From assembly GCA_942491115.1 (NCBI GenBank), contig CALNZV010000001.1:186001-250000 (forward strand): a DNA stretch of 64,000 nt. The letters are read 5' to 3'. This DNA comes from CALNZV01 sp942491115. Lineage in GTDB: Bacteria > Desulfobacterota > Desulfobacteria > Desulfobacterales > UBA5852. The position numbers were made by a program, and so were the translations under genes. The notes beneath the pieces were generated by a model. It saw nothing but the letters and a program-made list of their open reading frames with translations. It did not search any database and was not told where the DNA came from. This document shows, one piece after another, positions 54,157 to 63,899 of this stretch (the first letter of the stretch is position 1; each line of letters begins with the position of its first letter).

Positions 54157-57100
54157 ATGAATCAATTATCATCCGAAGACAACGCAGCCAGTCCGATCGC
54201 CGTCATCGGCATCGGCTGCTTCTTTCCGAAGGCTGCCAATCTCAAGGAATATTGGCAGTTGCTCTACCACGGCATCGACGCTATCGGCGACGTGCCCGAA
54301 ACCCATTGGTCGCCGGAAGACTATTTCAGCAGCGACCCCAACGCAGAGGACCGGGTCTACTGCAAGCGGGGAGGGTTTATCCCATCGGTGCCATTCGATC
54401 CAACTGAGTTTGGCATGCCCCCGGCCAACCTCGCGGCCACAGATACCTCCCAGATCCTTGGACTTATAGCTGCAAAACGGGCTTTGGAAGACGCCGGCTA
54501 CGGCAACGGAAAGCCTTTCGACCGGGACCGGACCAGCGTGGTCTTGGGCGTCACCGGCACTCAGGAATTGGTGATCCCCTTGGGTTCGAGGCTGGCATTC
54601 CCCCAATGGAAACGGGGACTCGAGGCTTCCGGCATTGCCCCTGAAATTGCCGAAACGGTGGCAAAACGTATCGCCGACGAGTTTACCGGCTGGCAGGAGA
54701 ATTCATTCCCGGGACTTCTGGGCAATGTCGTCGCCGGCAGGATCTGCAACCGGCTGGACCTCAACGGCACCAACTGCGTCGTGGACGCCGCCTGCGCGAG
54801 TTCCATGAGCGCAGTCAATCTGGCGATCATGGAGCTCCAAACCCGGCGAAGCGATATGGTCATCACCGGCGGCGTCGACACCTTAAACGACATCTTCATG
54901 CACATGTGCTTCGCCCGCACCCAGATATTGTCTCCCACCGGTGACGCTAGGCCCTTCTCTAAGGATGCCGACGGAACCGTTCTGGGTGAAGGGGTGGGCC
55001 TGGTGGTGCTCAAACGCCTTGAGGACGCCGAAAGAGACGACAATCGAATCTATGCCGTTATCAAGGGAATCGGAGCCTCCAGCGACGGCAAGTCCCAAAG
55101 CATCTACGCACCGAGATCCGAAGGACAGGCCAAGGCGCTTCGCAAAGCCTATCACGGCGCTCGAGTGGATCCGTCAGCCGTCGGGCTTGTTGAGGCCCAC
55201 GGTACCGGCACCCGCGTTGGAGACAAGGTTGAAATACAGGCGTTAAAGAGCGTTTTCGGAGACACCGGACCCACCAAACGATGTGCCATCGGATCGGTCA
55301 AGTCCATGATCGGTCACACCAAGGCCGCCGCCGGTGCCGCCGGACTCATCAAAACGGTCCTGGCACTGCACAACAGAATCCTCCCGCCGACATTGAAAGT
55401 GTCGGAAACCGACCCCGACATCGGCATCGACGACAGTCCTTTTTACTTGAATCGCCAAACCCGACCCTGGTTTGCTGGAAACGGAACCCCCCGTCGTGCG
55501 GGCGTTAGCGCATTCGGATTTGGAGGGAGCAATTTTCACGTGGTACTCGAAGAGCATTCAGCCGGTAAAAAAGAGGTCGCCTGGGACGGGTCGGTCGAGA
55601 TGGTGGCGTTGAGCCATGACACCATCGAAGGCCTTCAATCCCAATTGACGGAGTGGCATACATTCGCCGACGCGTCCGAAAAACATGAACACCTGGCCAT
55701 GCGCGCCGCGGAGTCCAGAAAAGCGTTTTCGACGACCGCATCTTACCGCCTCGTCATGGTCGTGACCCGCAACAGCGACACCAGCCAATGGAATCTGGGG
55801 ACGGTTCTGGAGAACGCTCACGGGCTGGTGACCGAAGATATCCCGTTCAAGTCGGCGGGAAGTGCCTTTTTCGGATCGGGCTCACGGCCCGGCAAACTGG
55901 CCTTTGCCTTCCCCGGTCAAGGAAGCCAGTACTGCGGTATGGGGAAAGATATCGTCTCCTGGTTCCCCGAAGCGATGACCGTCTTGGAGCATGCCAACGA
56001 CTATTTCAAAGGTGATGGCGATCTGACCGATTTTATCTATCCTATCGGCGCCGAGACCAAAGAAGAAGCCGCGGTCAACGAAGAGCGTCTGAGAAACACA
56101 GCCGTTGCCCAGCCAGCTCTCGGAGGCGTCAGTCTTGCCTTGGCAAAGGTGTTGGAACGATTCGGCGTCATCCCCGAGGGCGCCTGCGGTCACAGTTATG
56201 GTGAACTCGCCGCCCTTTGCGCTGCCGGTTGGATCGACGAACCCACCCTTCACGAATTGTCCAACCTACGTGGACAGCTGATGGCAGCCGCCGGCGGCGG
56301 AACGATGGCCGCAGTGAAGGCCCCCCTCGATCAAATCGAGGCCCTGATCGCATCGGAGAAACTCGATGTGGTCCTGGCCAATCGAAACACACCCAGCCAG
56401 GGAGTGTTGTCCGGATCGGTGGAAGCGGTGGAAACGGCCGAAAAAGCCTTCAAGGCCAACAAACTGAGAGCGATACGGCTCCAGGTATCAGCCGCTTTCC
56501 ACAGTGCGCTCGTGGAAAGCGCCAGAGCGCCATTTGCCCACGCGCTCAGGGACTATGAGTTCTCACCCACCGGCATCCCGGTCTACTCCAACACCACCGG
56601 AGACGCCTATCCGACCGATCCCGAAGCGATCCGCTCGCTTCTGGGCAATCACCTTCGCAACCCAGTCAATTTTGTGGATGAAATCACCAATCTCCACCGG
56701 ACCGGGTTTCGGATCTTCCTGGAAGTGGGTCCCCGAACCGTCATGAAAGGGCTGGTCGGGGCCACCCTCACCGGCGAAGACCACCATGCCATCGCAGTGG
56801 ACGCCTCTGCCGGCAAGCAATTCGGCATCGAAGACCTGGCCAAAACCCTTGCCCACCTGGCGGCTCTCGGCCAAGGGGTTCATCTGACGGAATGGGAATT
56901 CGGAGAGGATCCGCCGGAGCCACGGAAAATGTCCATACCGATTTCGGGAGCGAATTTAACATCCGCAGGCGGCTTAAGAACGTCAGCCTCATCCCCTTCC
57001 CTCGCTTCCAAACATCCCCAAAAACAGGGGAAGGCGCCCCGGAACCGGACGGTCTCAGATCCAGGACCGCCGTCTGTAGCGACCCCGTTCCAGCCCCCGC

Positions 57101-60100
57101 CTGCTCCAACGGATAATCCGATCCGTGAGGCTCCGACCGCCCCCTCCCCTGCGGTGTCGATTCCCCAAGGGACGAATCAGTGGCCGGCAGCCCTGGCCGC
57201 TGTTGAAGAAGGCGTCCGGTCCATGCAGGCCATTCATCTCCAGACGGCCCAAACCCATGAAAAATTTCTCGAAACCCAAGCTGCGACCGCCAAAGCCATT
57301 CAACAGTTGATGGCGCGTGCAGCCGGGGTTGTCGGCCTGGGGGACCTGCCGGCAGCGCTCGAGCCGACGGCGCCGGTGGACCTCGAAACCCGCGGAGAGC
57401 CGCCGGTTCGACCCACCACTCGGGAATATCGGCCGGTGATGCCTTCCGGGAAGCCTGAGACGGCCCTTTCCCCTCCCAGCGCTGCCGTCGACTCGAGACC
57501 GATGACGGAAAGTTTCTCTTCAGCCTATCGATCGTCAGCAGAAGACATGCCGGACAGCACCCGTATCGACCGTGTTCTCATCGATATCGTCAGCGATCTC
57601 ACCGGCTATCCCAAAGAAATGCTGTCCATGGACATGGACATGGAAACGGACCTGGGCATCGATTCCATCAAACGGGTGGAAATCCTGTCTACCATCGAAG
57701 AACGGCTGCCCGGCCTGGCGACGGCCTCTCCAGAGGTCATGGCGGAATTGAGGACCCTGTCCCAGGTGGCCTCGGCCCTGGGAACTTCAGGAACCGTCGG
57801 ACCAACGGCCGATGCGGTTCCCCCTCCGATTCGGGCGGACGCTCCAGGGCCATCATCCTCCGATGACGATTTCGCCGACACCCTGCTGTCAGTGGTCAGC
57901 AATCTCACCGGCTATCCCCAGTCCATGCTTAGCCTGGATATGGATATCGAGGCGGATCTGGGCATCGACTCCATCAAACGGGTGGAAATCCTGTCGGTCA
58001 TCGAAGAAAAACTGCCTCACCTGCCAAGCGTCTCCCCTGAGGAGTTGGGGGGGCTCAGCACCCTTGGCCAAATTGTCGCCCGTCTCACCGCTTCGTCGGC
58101 CATGGAGATCCGGACATCGGTCGTGCCTCCCTCGGATACGCCCTCCCAGACGCCGACCATAACAGCCGGAGATGTCGGAATCGAAACCATCCTGCTTCAG
58201 GTGGTGAGCGAACTGACGGGCTATCCAGTGGACATGCTCAACGCCGATATGGATATGGAGTCCGATCTGGGCATCGATTCCATCAAACGGGTAGAGATTC
58301 TCTCCTTGATGGAAGAGCGACTGCCCCATATTTCCATCGATTCACCGGACACCATGGCAGGTCTCTGCACGTTGGGGCAAATCGCCCGCCACCTGTCCCC
58401 CGCTGTTGGGGAGGCGAGGGTTGCCATCAATAGCAACGACCATGGCCGCCCCCCCGCAGCGTCTTCGCCGCCCCCCGCCCCCCTCGGACGGTCCACTATC
58501 CATCCGGTAACCACTCCACGGGTCAAAGGCCCCGCCCTTCGCCTTCCTGCCGGCAAGCGAATATTCATCACCACGGACCGCAGCGGCCTCTCCGAAGCGC
58601 TGTCCGACGCCCTCTCGTCACGAGGGCTGAGAACCGTCCTGGTGTCGGTGGACATCCTCAAACACAGGGATCGCCTTCCGGAAGCCGCCGGGCTTGTGGT
58701 GATCGCCGATATTCCGGGAACCAGCGACGGACCGTTGCCCAATCTGAACACCCAATTTCTGAAGGACGCCTTCAACCTGATCAAAGCGATAGGGGCCGAC
58801 ACGGTCCGGCGCTCGGACCGCGAGGACAATGATGCGTTTTTCGCCTCGGTGTCCCGCCTGGACGGTGCTTTCGGCTTCCTGGGAGGGGCCATCGAGGATC
58901 CGGTTCAGGGCGGCCTTGCCGGTCTGATCAAGACCGCCCATTTGGAATGGCCCCAGGCGACCTGCCGAGCTTTCGACATCGATCCGGGGTGGAAGGATCC
59001 ATCGGCCATTGCTGAGGCACTGGCCAACGAACTGCTCGAACCGGACGCCGGTGGACCCGTCGAGATCGGCCTTTCGCCGCAATACCGCTTTACCCTGGCC
59101 GAAGAGCCCGGCGTCTATTCCCAGGCGCCCGAGATTCCGACCCTGCTGGAGCGCGGCGACCTGGTGGTGATTTCAGGCGGCGCCAAAGGTGTCACCGCAT
59201 CGGCGGCCAAAGCGCTGGCAGATCGTCAGGCCCTGTCCCTTATCCTTCTGGGACGCTCGCCCGCCCCCGTTCCCGAGCCCGAATGGCTCAGGAGGCTCAG
59301 GGATGAAGCAGTGATCAAGCAGGCCATTCTCTCCAACGAGTTTCGGGATAGCCCCCCCAAACCCGTCGAACTGGATGCCGCCTATCGCCGGTGGATGGGA
59401 AACCGCGAGATAGCCTCGACCCTCGACGCCATCACTGAATCGGGCTCCGAATGCCGCTACTATTCGGTCGACATTAGGGATGACCAAAAATTGGCTGCCA
59501 TCTTCAACGATATCCGTGTGGTTCACGGGCCGGTGCGAGCTATTATACACGGTGCCGGTGTTCTTGAAGACAGACTGATTCTCGACAAAGCGCCAGAGCA
59601 GTTCGAATCGGTGATGGATACCAAAATCCTCGGTCTGGAAAACCTCCTGAAGTCTGTGGGCACCGGGGCGCTGCGCCATCTGGTTCTATTCTCCTCAGCC
59701 GCCGCCCGATACGGCAACCGGGGCCAGTCGGACTACGCGGCAGCCAACGAAGTCCTCAACAAAACCGCTGTTTGTCTTCAGGAACGCCTGCCCAACTGTC
59801 GGGTGATATCCATGAACTGGGGGCCTTGGGAAGGTGGGATGGTCCAGGGATCCCTGCGACGTGAATTCATCCGAAACGGCGTTGACCTCATACCCATCGA
59901 TGCGGGGGTATCAGCCCTGATGCATGAAATGGGGTCAGTAGGCTCATCCCCAATCGAGGTCGTGGTCGGTTCGGGATTTCCAGCGATGCCACCCTTCGAA
60001 CCCTCCTCCACATCATTGGCCAAGGTCGCCCCGTTGAGGGACGCCGGGCCTGACGCCTCTGGCTTGAACCTTAAATTCCAACGGGATATCGATGAGGGCA

Positions 60101-60924
60101 GTGTACCGGTGCTGGCCCATCACAAGCTGGACGGAAAACCGGTACTGCCCTTCGCGCTCATGGCCGAATGGTTCGCCCACTCCGCCCTTCATGAAAATCC
60201 AGGATTGCTCCTCAACGGCATCGACGACATGCGGCTCCTTAAGGGGGTCATCGTCGAAAACGGTAAAAAGCGCATTCGGTTAATGGCCGGCAAGGCCCGT
60301 AAGAACGACGGCCGCTACGAGGTGAGCGTGGAACTCAGAAACGGCGTCAAAAACCATCGTGACGTGGTTCACTCTCGGGCAACGGCGGTATTGTCGGATC
60401 ACCTTCCGGAAGCTCCCGACTTCTCCATACCAGCCGATTTGGAATCCTCCGCCTACACCCGATCGGCGAATGATATTTACCGCGACATTCTTTTCCACGG
60501 AGACGCATTGCAGGGAATCAGGAACGTGCGCAGCCTGACCCCCGAAGGGATGATTGCAGAACTCAACACCGCCCCCCCACCCAACCGCTGGATGGCCGAT
60601 CCCCCAAGGAACCGATGGATTTCAGACCCTCTCGTGCTGGATTGCGCCTACCAGATGGCGATCCTATGGTGCTACGAGCAGAAAGGGCGTGTATCCCTTC
60701 CAAGCTACAATGCCAGCTACCGCCAGTACCGCCGGGTGTTCCCGTCGGAGCCGATCACGGCCGTGTTGCTCGTAAAGAGCGTTTCACGCCACAAGATGAC
60801 CGCAGACATTACCTTTCTTGACAGCAACAACCAGGTCGTTGCCGCCATTGCCGGTCATGAATCCATCATGGATGATTTTCTCATCCAGGCGTTCAAATCC
60901 GAGGCAATGACTGCAGCCGGATAG
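54157..60924 (+). CDS. pfaA: PfaA-like type I synthase: KS-AT-3xACP-KR-DH
   Basis: 2255 residues from ATG 54157 (AGGA about ten bases upstream; ATG 54124 has none). Ketosynthase to about 470 with Cys in VDAACASS near 212 and His in EAHGTGT and GHTKAAAG; acyltransferase with FPGQGSQ near 585 and GHSYGE near 678; three acyl-carrier domains with DLGIDSIKRVEIL (serine near 1167, 1270 and 1372), separated by Pro/Ala linkers; ketoreductase with GGAKG near 1675 and YAAAN near 1861; and a hotdog-type DH from about 1980 (HHKLDGKPVLPF). This is the order of PfaA of PUFA synthases, with fewer ACPs than the usual 5-9. pfaD is upstream; pfaB and pfaC are not in the window. It likely makes a polyunsaturated or modified fatty acid or secondary lipid; the product is not predictable. 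Confidence 0.93.
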   Translation: MNQLSSEDNAASPIAVIGIGCFFPKAANLKEYWQLLYHGIDAIGDVPETHWSPEDYFSSDPNAEDRVYCKRGGFIPSVPFDPTEFGMPPANLAATDTSQILGLIAAKRALEDAGYGNGKPFDRDRTSVVLGVTGTQELVIPLGSRLAFPQWKRGLEASGIAPEIAETVAKRIADEFTGWQENSFPGLLGNVVAGRICNRLDLNGTNCVVDAACASSMSAVNLAIMELQTRRSDMVITGGVDTLNDIFMHMCFARTQILSPTGDARPFSKDADGTVLGEGVGLVVLKRLEDAERDDNRIYAVIKGIGASSDGKSQSIYAPRSEGQAKALRKAYHGARVDPSAVGLVEAHGTGTRVGDKVEIQALKSVFGDTGPTKRCAIGSVKSMIGHTKAAAGAAGLIKTVLALHNRILPPTLKVSETDPDIGIDDSPFYLNRQTRPWFAGNGTPRRAGVSAFGFGGSNFHVVLEEHSAGKKEVAWDGSVEMVALSHDTIEGLQSQLTEWHTFADASEKHEHLAMRAAESRKAFSTTASYRLVMVVTRNSDTSQWNLGTVLENAHGLVTEDIPFKSAGSAFFGSGSRPGKLAFAFPGQGSQYCGMGKDIVSWFPEAMTVLEHANDYFKGDGDLTDFIYPIGAETKEEAAVNEERLRNTAVAQPALGGVSLALAKVLERFGVIPEGACGHSYGELAALCAAGWIDEPTLHELSNLRGQLMAAAGGGTMAAVKAPLDQIEALIASEKLDVVLANRNTPSQGVLSGSVEAVETAEKAFKANKLRAIRLQVSAAFHSALVESARAPFAHALRDYEFSPTGIPVYSNTTGDAYPTDPEAIRSLLGNHLRNPVNFVDEITNLHRTGFRIFLEVGPRTVMKGLVGATLTGEDHHAIAVDASAGKQFGIEDLAKTLAHLAALGQGVHLTEWEFGEDPPEPRKMSIPISGANLTSAGGLRTSASSPSLASKHPQKQGKAPRNRTVSDPGPPSVATPFQPPPAPTDNPIREAPTAPSPAVSIPQGTNQWPAALAAVEEGVRSMQAIHLQTAQTHEKFLETQAATAKAIQQLMARAAGVVGLGDLPAALEPTAPVDLETRGEPPVRPTTREYRPVMPSGKPETALSPPSAAVDSRPMTESFSSAYRSSAEDMPDSTRIDRVLIDIVSDLTGYPKEMLSMDMDMETDLGIDSIKRVEILSTIEERLPGLATASPEVMAELRTLSQVASALGTSGTVGPTADAVPPPIRADAPGPSSSDDDFADTLLSVVSNLTGYPQSMLSLDMDIEADLGIDSIKRVEILSVIEEKLPHLPSVSPEELGGLSTLGQIVARLTASSAMEIRTSVVPPSDTPSQTPTITAGDVGIETILLQVVSELTGYPVDMLNADMDMESDLGIDSIKRVEILSLMEERLPHISIDSPDTMAGLCTLGQIARHLSPAVGEARVAINSNDHGRPPAASSPPPAPLGRSTIHPVTTPRVKGPALRLPAGKRIFITTDRSGLSEALSDALSSRGLRTVLVSVDILKHRDRLPEAAGLVVIADIPGTSDGPLPNLNTQFLKDAFNLIKAIGADTVRRSDREDNDAFFASVSRLDGAFGFLGGAIEDPVQGGLAGLIKTAHLEWPQATCRAFDIDPGWKDPSAIAEALANELLEPDAGGPVEIGLSPQYRFTLAEEPGVYSQAPEIPTLLERGDLVVISGGAKGVTASAAKALADRQALSLILLGRSPAPVPEPEWLRRLRDEAVIKQAILSNEFRDSPPKPVELDAAYRRWMGNREIASTLDAITESGSECRYYSVDIRDDQKLAAIFNDIRVVHGPVRAIIHGAGVLEDRLILDKAPEQFESVMDTKILGLENLLKSVGTGALRHLVLFSSAAARYGNRGQSDYAAANEVLNKTAVCLQERLPNCRVISMNWGPWEGGMVQGSLRREFIRNGVDLIPIDAGVSALMHEMGSVGSSPIEVVVGSGFPAMPPFEPSSTSLAKVAPLRDAGPDASGLNLKFQRDIDEGSVPVLAHHKLDGKPVLPFALMAEWFAHSALHENPGLLLNGIDDMRLLKGVIVENGKKRIRLMAGKARKNDGRYEVSVELRNGVKNHRDVVHSRATAVLSDHLPEAPDFSIPADLESSAYTRSANDIYRDILFHGDALQGIRNVRSLTPEGMIAELNTAPPPNRWMADPPRNRWISDPLVLDCAYQMAILWCYEQKGRVSLPSYNASYRQYRRVFPSEPITAVLLVKSVSRHKMTADITFLDSNNQVVAAIAGHESIMDDFLIQAFKSEAMTAAG

Positions 60925-61136
60925 ACGGTTCCTTTCAAAATTGGATCGATAACCGTCTCACGCCGGTCATCATTGTCCCTTGCCATGGGAGGAGCGAGTC
61001 GTTTTCTGCAGCACGTCCGTCATCGCCGGAGGGGCTGCCGAATAGCCCCCATTGGCAAATGTCGAATCGGTTGTTGACAAGATCTTCGATTTGGTCATGA
61101 TGGTTTCGACAGGGAGAACCCCCGGCAATTCATTAG

Positions 61137-61616
61137 ATGTGGAGGAAATGGGTTTCCGATATGGCCGTCACCGTCATGCCGAGTCGTTATTGTGTCCGCC
61201 TTCTGGTGTGCCTATTCATAGCAACGGTGACTGCCGCGGCCCCCGCCCCCATGCTGAGGGCCCAACAGGAGGCGGTCCCAAGTCCGGCATCCCGCCTCAC
61301 CCTCGCCCGGGCCGTCATGTGCGAAGCGATCCACTCGTTCAAACCGTTAAATACCGGAGTAGCCTTCTCGGTGTCCGTCGGCAAGATCTTCTGCTACACC
61401 GCCTTCGAAAACATACCAACGAAGATGTTTATTCACCATATCTGGTATCGGAATGACCAACTCGTCACCCGCAGGGGGTTGCAACTGCTCCCTCCGCGCT
61501 GGTCTTCTGCCAGCAGCATCCAGATCCGGGATGCGGACAAAGGATCCTGGCGCGTCGAAATCACCGATGACCAGGGCCGTGTGCTCAAGACGCTGCGCTT
61601 CGGCATCGTAGACTGA
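61137..61616 (+). CDS. Secreted DUF2914-type protein
   Basis: 159 residues; the start could be 61137, 61161 or 61176. Signal peptide near residues 15-40 (RLLVCLFIATVTAAAPAPMLRAQQ) with a likely cleavage after ALA-type LRA-Q. The rest, HHIWYRNDQLVTRRGLQL ... GSWRVEITDDQGRVLKTLRF, resembles the DUF2914 C-terminal beta module found in many delta-proteobacterial secreted proteins. It is two bases before the diadenylate cyclase fusion, and probably shares a transcript with it. Function unknown; a periplasmic or surface binding role is inferred from the export signal only. Confidence 0.72.
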   Translation: MWRKWVSDMAVTVMPSRYCVRLLVCLFIATVTAAAPAPMLRAQQEAVPSPASRLTLARAVMCEAIHSFKPLNTGVAFSVSVGKIFCYTAFENIPTKMFIHHIWYRNDQLVTRRGLQLLPPRWSSASSIQIRDADKGSWRVEITDDQGRVLKTLRFGIVD

Positions 61617-61618
61617 AA

Positions 61619-63067
61619 ATGATCGAAACCTTCTTAATTGCACTGCGATGGCAGGATGCCGTCGACATTCTGCTGAACAGCTATATACTCTTCCGTCTCT
61701 TCATCCTGTTGAGAGGAACTCGGCTATCCCGCGTCCTAACCATCGTCCTCCTGTTTTTTATTCTGCAGCGGATATCGTTTTCAGTCGGGCTCATCATTAC
61801 CAGTTGGGTTATGCAGGGTATTACCGCTCTTGCCGCCATCCTCGTCATCATCGTATTCCGTAGCGAGATTCGCACCGTCTTCCAAGCGAAAAATGTGGGA
61901 GATATTCTTTGGCGGATTCCGCAGCAGTCCCTCGACACCCCTCTGGATACCCTTGCCAGCGCGGTATTCGACCTGGCCAGGAACCGCACCGGAGCCATTA
62001 TTGTACTGCCGGGGTATCAAGATCTTGAAGGGATTGCTTACGGCGGCATTCCATGGAACGGCCGGCTGTCGAAAGAAATGATCAGGAGTATCTTCTGGCC
62101 CGGCAGCCCTGTTCATGACGGGGCGGCCATCGTCACCGGGGATCAGGTCAGCGAGGTCGGCGCTATATTGCCTCTCTCCATCCGATCGGATCTTCCCAGC
62201 CACTACGGCACACGACATCGGGCGGCATTGGGGTTGTCCGATCAAACCGATGCCACGGTCATTGTGGTGTCAGAGGAACGGGGCGACGTGACCGTGACCC
62301 GCAAGGACACCCTCACTCCTGCGCCCACCCCGGAGGATCTCCACGGGATTCTCGACGACCACACCGGCTATGGACGCTGGGGCAGCGGAAAGGACAACAC
62401 CGGCCATCTTCAAATCGGTGCCGCAGCGATCGCCTCGTTTCTGATCGTATGCACCATCTGGTTCAGTTTTTCGACCGGCGGCTCCGAAGCCCTGGCCACC
62501 CTCAATGTTCCTGTGGAATACATCAATCGGAATCCGTCGATGCTGATTCTTCAAACCTCCAACTCGACGGTCGAGATTCAGATGAGCGGGCCCAAGACCT
62601 TGGTTCAATCGATCTCCGTGGATCAGATAAAGGTCCGATTCGATTTGTCCGATGCCGTGACGGGCACCAACATCCTCACCGTCGGTCAGAACAACGTGAC
62701 CCATCCTCCCGGTGTGAAATTGAAACAGATCACACCGGAGACGATTCGTCTCGACCTGGATATCACCGCCCGCAAACAGCTGCCGATTCAAGTGGATTGG
62801 ACCGGGAAACTGCCAGAGGGGATGCTGATTTCCGGGGCTGAAGTGGTACCGGATACGGCAGAGATCATCGGCGCTAAAGGGATCGTGGAAGGCTTGTCCA
62901 CCCTGTACACGGTCAAGGTTCAGGTCGATGATCTGACGCCCCGTGGAGAACTCTCCATCCCCTTGGCCCTCAGACCAGCGTCGGTAAGCCTGGCCTCCCC
63001 TGCCGGCAACAGAGTCCGCATCCGCTACACCATGTCCAAGAGGGAACCCGTCGAGGACCTCCCCTGA
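61619..63067 (+). CDS. cdaA: Diadenylate cyclase CdaA fused to YbbR-like (CdaR) repeats
   Basis: 482 residues. Three N-terminal membrane helices (about 15-80) precede a DAC domain with HDGAAIV (DGA 167-169) and TRHRAALG (RHR 199-201), which makes c-di-AMP from two ATP. Residues about 268-285 form a fourth helix, followed by YbbR-like repeats to 470 outside the membrane. In Firmicutes CdaA and CdaR are separate, with CdaR regulating the cyclase; here they are one polypeptide. c-di-AMP controls potassium, osmotic and wall homeostasis. The fusion would let the outside repeats tune the cyclase directly. Directly after the DUF2914 gene. Confidence 0.92.
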   Translation: MIETFLIALRWQDAVDILLNSYILFRLFILLRGTRLSRVLTIVLLFFILQRISFSVGLIITSWVMQGITALAAILVIIVFRSEIRTVFQAKNVGDILWRIPQQSLDTPLDTLASAVFDLARNRTGAIIVLPGYQDLEGIAYGGIPWNGRLSKEMIRSIFWPGSPVHDGAAIVTGDQVSEVGAILPLSIRSDLPSHYGTRHRAALGLSDQTDATVIVVSEERGDVTVTRKDTLTPAPTPEDLHGILDDHTGYGRWGSGKDNTGHLQIGAAAIASFLIVCTIWFSFSTGGSEALATLNVPVEYINRNPSMLILQTSNSTVEIQMSGPKTLVQSISVDQIKVRFDLSDAVTGTNILTVGQNNVTHPPGVKLKQITPETIRLDLDITARKQLPIQVDWTGKLPEGMLISGAEVVPDTAEIIGAKGIVEGLSTLYTVKVQVDDLTPRGELSIPLALRPASVSLASPAGNRVRIRYTMSKREPVEDLP

Positions 63068-63182
63068 ACCTTCCCGACCTTCTTCCGGGGGTGGGCTGAG
63101 TCCCTCGCATTGCCCGCCTGGCGATCTCCGACCCAAAAGGACGGCGGAACGGATCAGACAGAGGATTGCCGGGGATGGGAAT

Positions 63183-63899
63183 CTAAATCACCGGGGGATC
63201 GATGGTTCCCGAAGGTAGGGAAACGCCGTGGCACCGCTTGAGCCTTAGGAGGCCTGGACTCTTGTGTAGGTGCATCAGAGGGGAATCCACGCCGAGCCCA
63301 ATGAAATGGGCTTCAACAGCATCGAAGAGAACGGGTCTGTCCGGCCAACGAAACCCTTTGGCGTCGGCTTCAAGGGCGCCCCATTCCTTCAGGACATCAT
63401 GGCCGCAGTGGGCGATGGCGGCAGTGGCTGGTTCACATAGAAACATCTGACAGATGATGGGTTTGATCTGCCACAGACACCCTTCTGAACCCAGATAGAT
63501 GCATTTCATGGACGTGGCGGCGGGTGAAGCCAAGGTATCGATGAGGGCGGTCAGGGCCTCCGGCTCCGCTAAAACGGCATTGGCGACATGATCGGCGAAA
63601 AAAGTCATTACACCGTCTTTCGAGCAGCAGGCACTGAGGTGATTCTGAAAGCAGGACGCCGTGCATATGCCGCTGATGTGCCGGGTTAGAAACCGGTCTA
63701 CACGCTCACGGAAGACCCCATAGCTTCTGAACCGGTCTTTTAGCCGCTGGACATCGGCTGCAGTCATGGCTCGGAGGGCATCACGAACCATCAGGTGGCA
63801 ATCGAGCTGTTCTTTGCGGTAGGCATTCATGGTTTCAAGCGGTTTCGTTGAAAGCGGGCTGAGAGTCGTTGCCCAATTGCCAAGGAAACGAATCACCAT
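63183..63899 (-). CDS. Cysteine-cluster protein (YkgJ-like)
   Basis: 238 residues, or 215 if ATG 63830 is the start; neither has a good ribosome site. Ten or so Cys occur in clusters: CTASCFQNHLSACC, CIYLGSEGC and IICQMFLC. This arrangement suggests zinc or iron-sulfur binding as in the YkgJ group, but the exact pattern was not matched. No membrane segment or signal is seen. Convergent with the diadenylate cyclase gene. Function unknown. Confidence 0.72.
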   Translation of the reverse strand: MVIRFLGNWATTLSPLSTKPLETMNAYRKEQLDCHLMVRDALRAMTAADVQRLKDRFRSYGVFRERVDRFLTRHISGICTASCFQNHLSACCSKDGVMTFFADHVANAVLAEPEALTALIDTLASPAATSMKCIYLGSEGCLWQIKPIICQMFLCEPATAAIAHCGHDVLKEWGALEADAKGFRWPDRPVLFDAVEAHFIGLGVDSPLMHLHKSPGLLRLKRCHGVSLPSGTIDPPVI

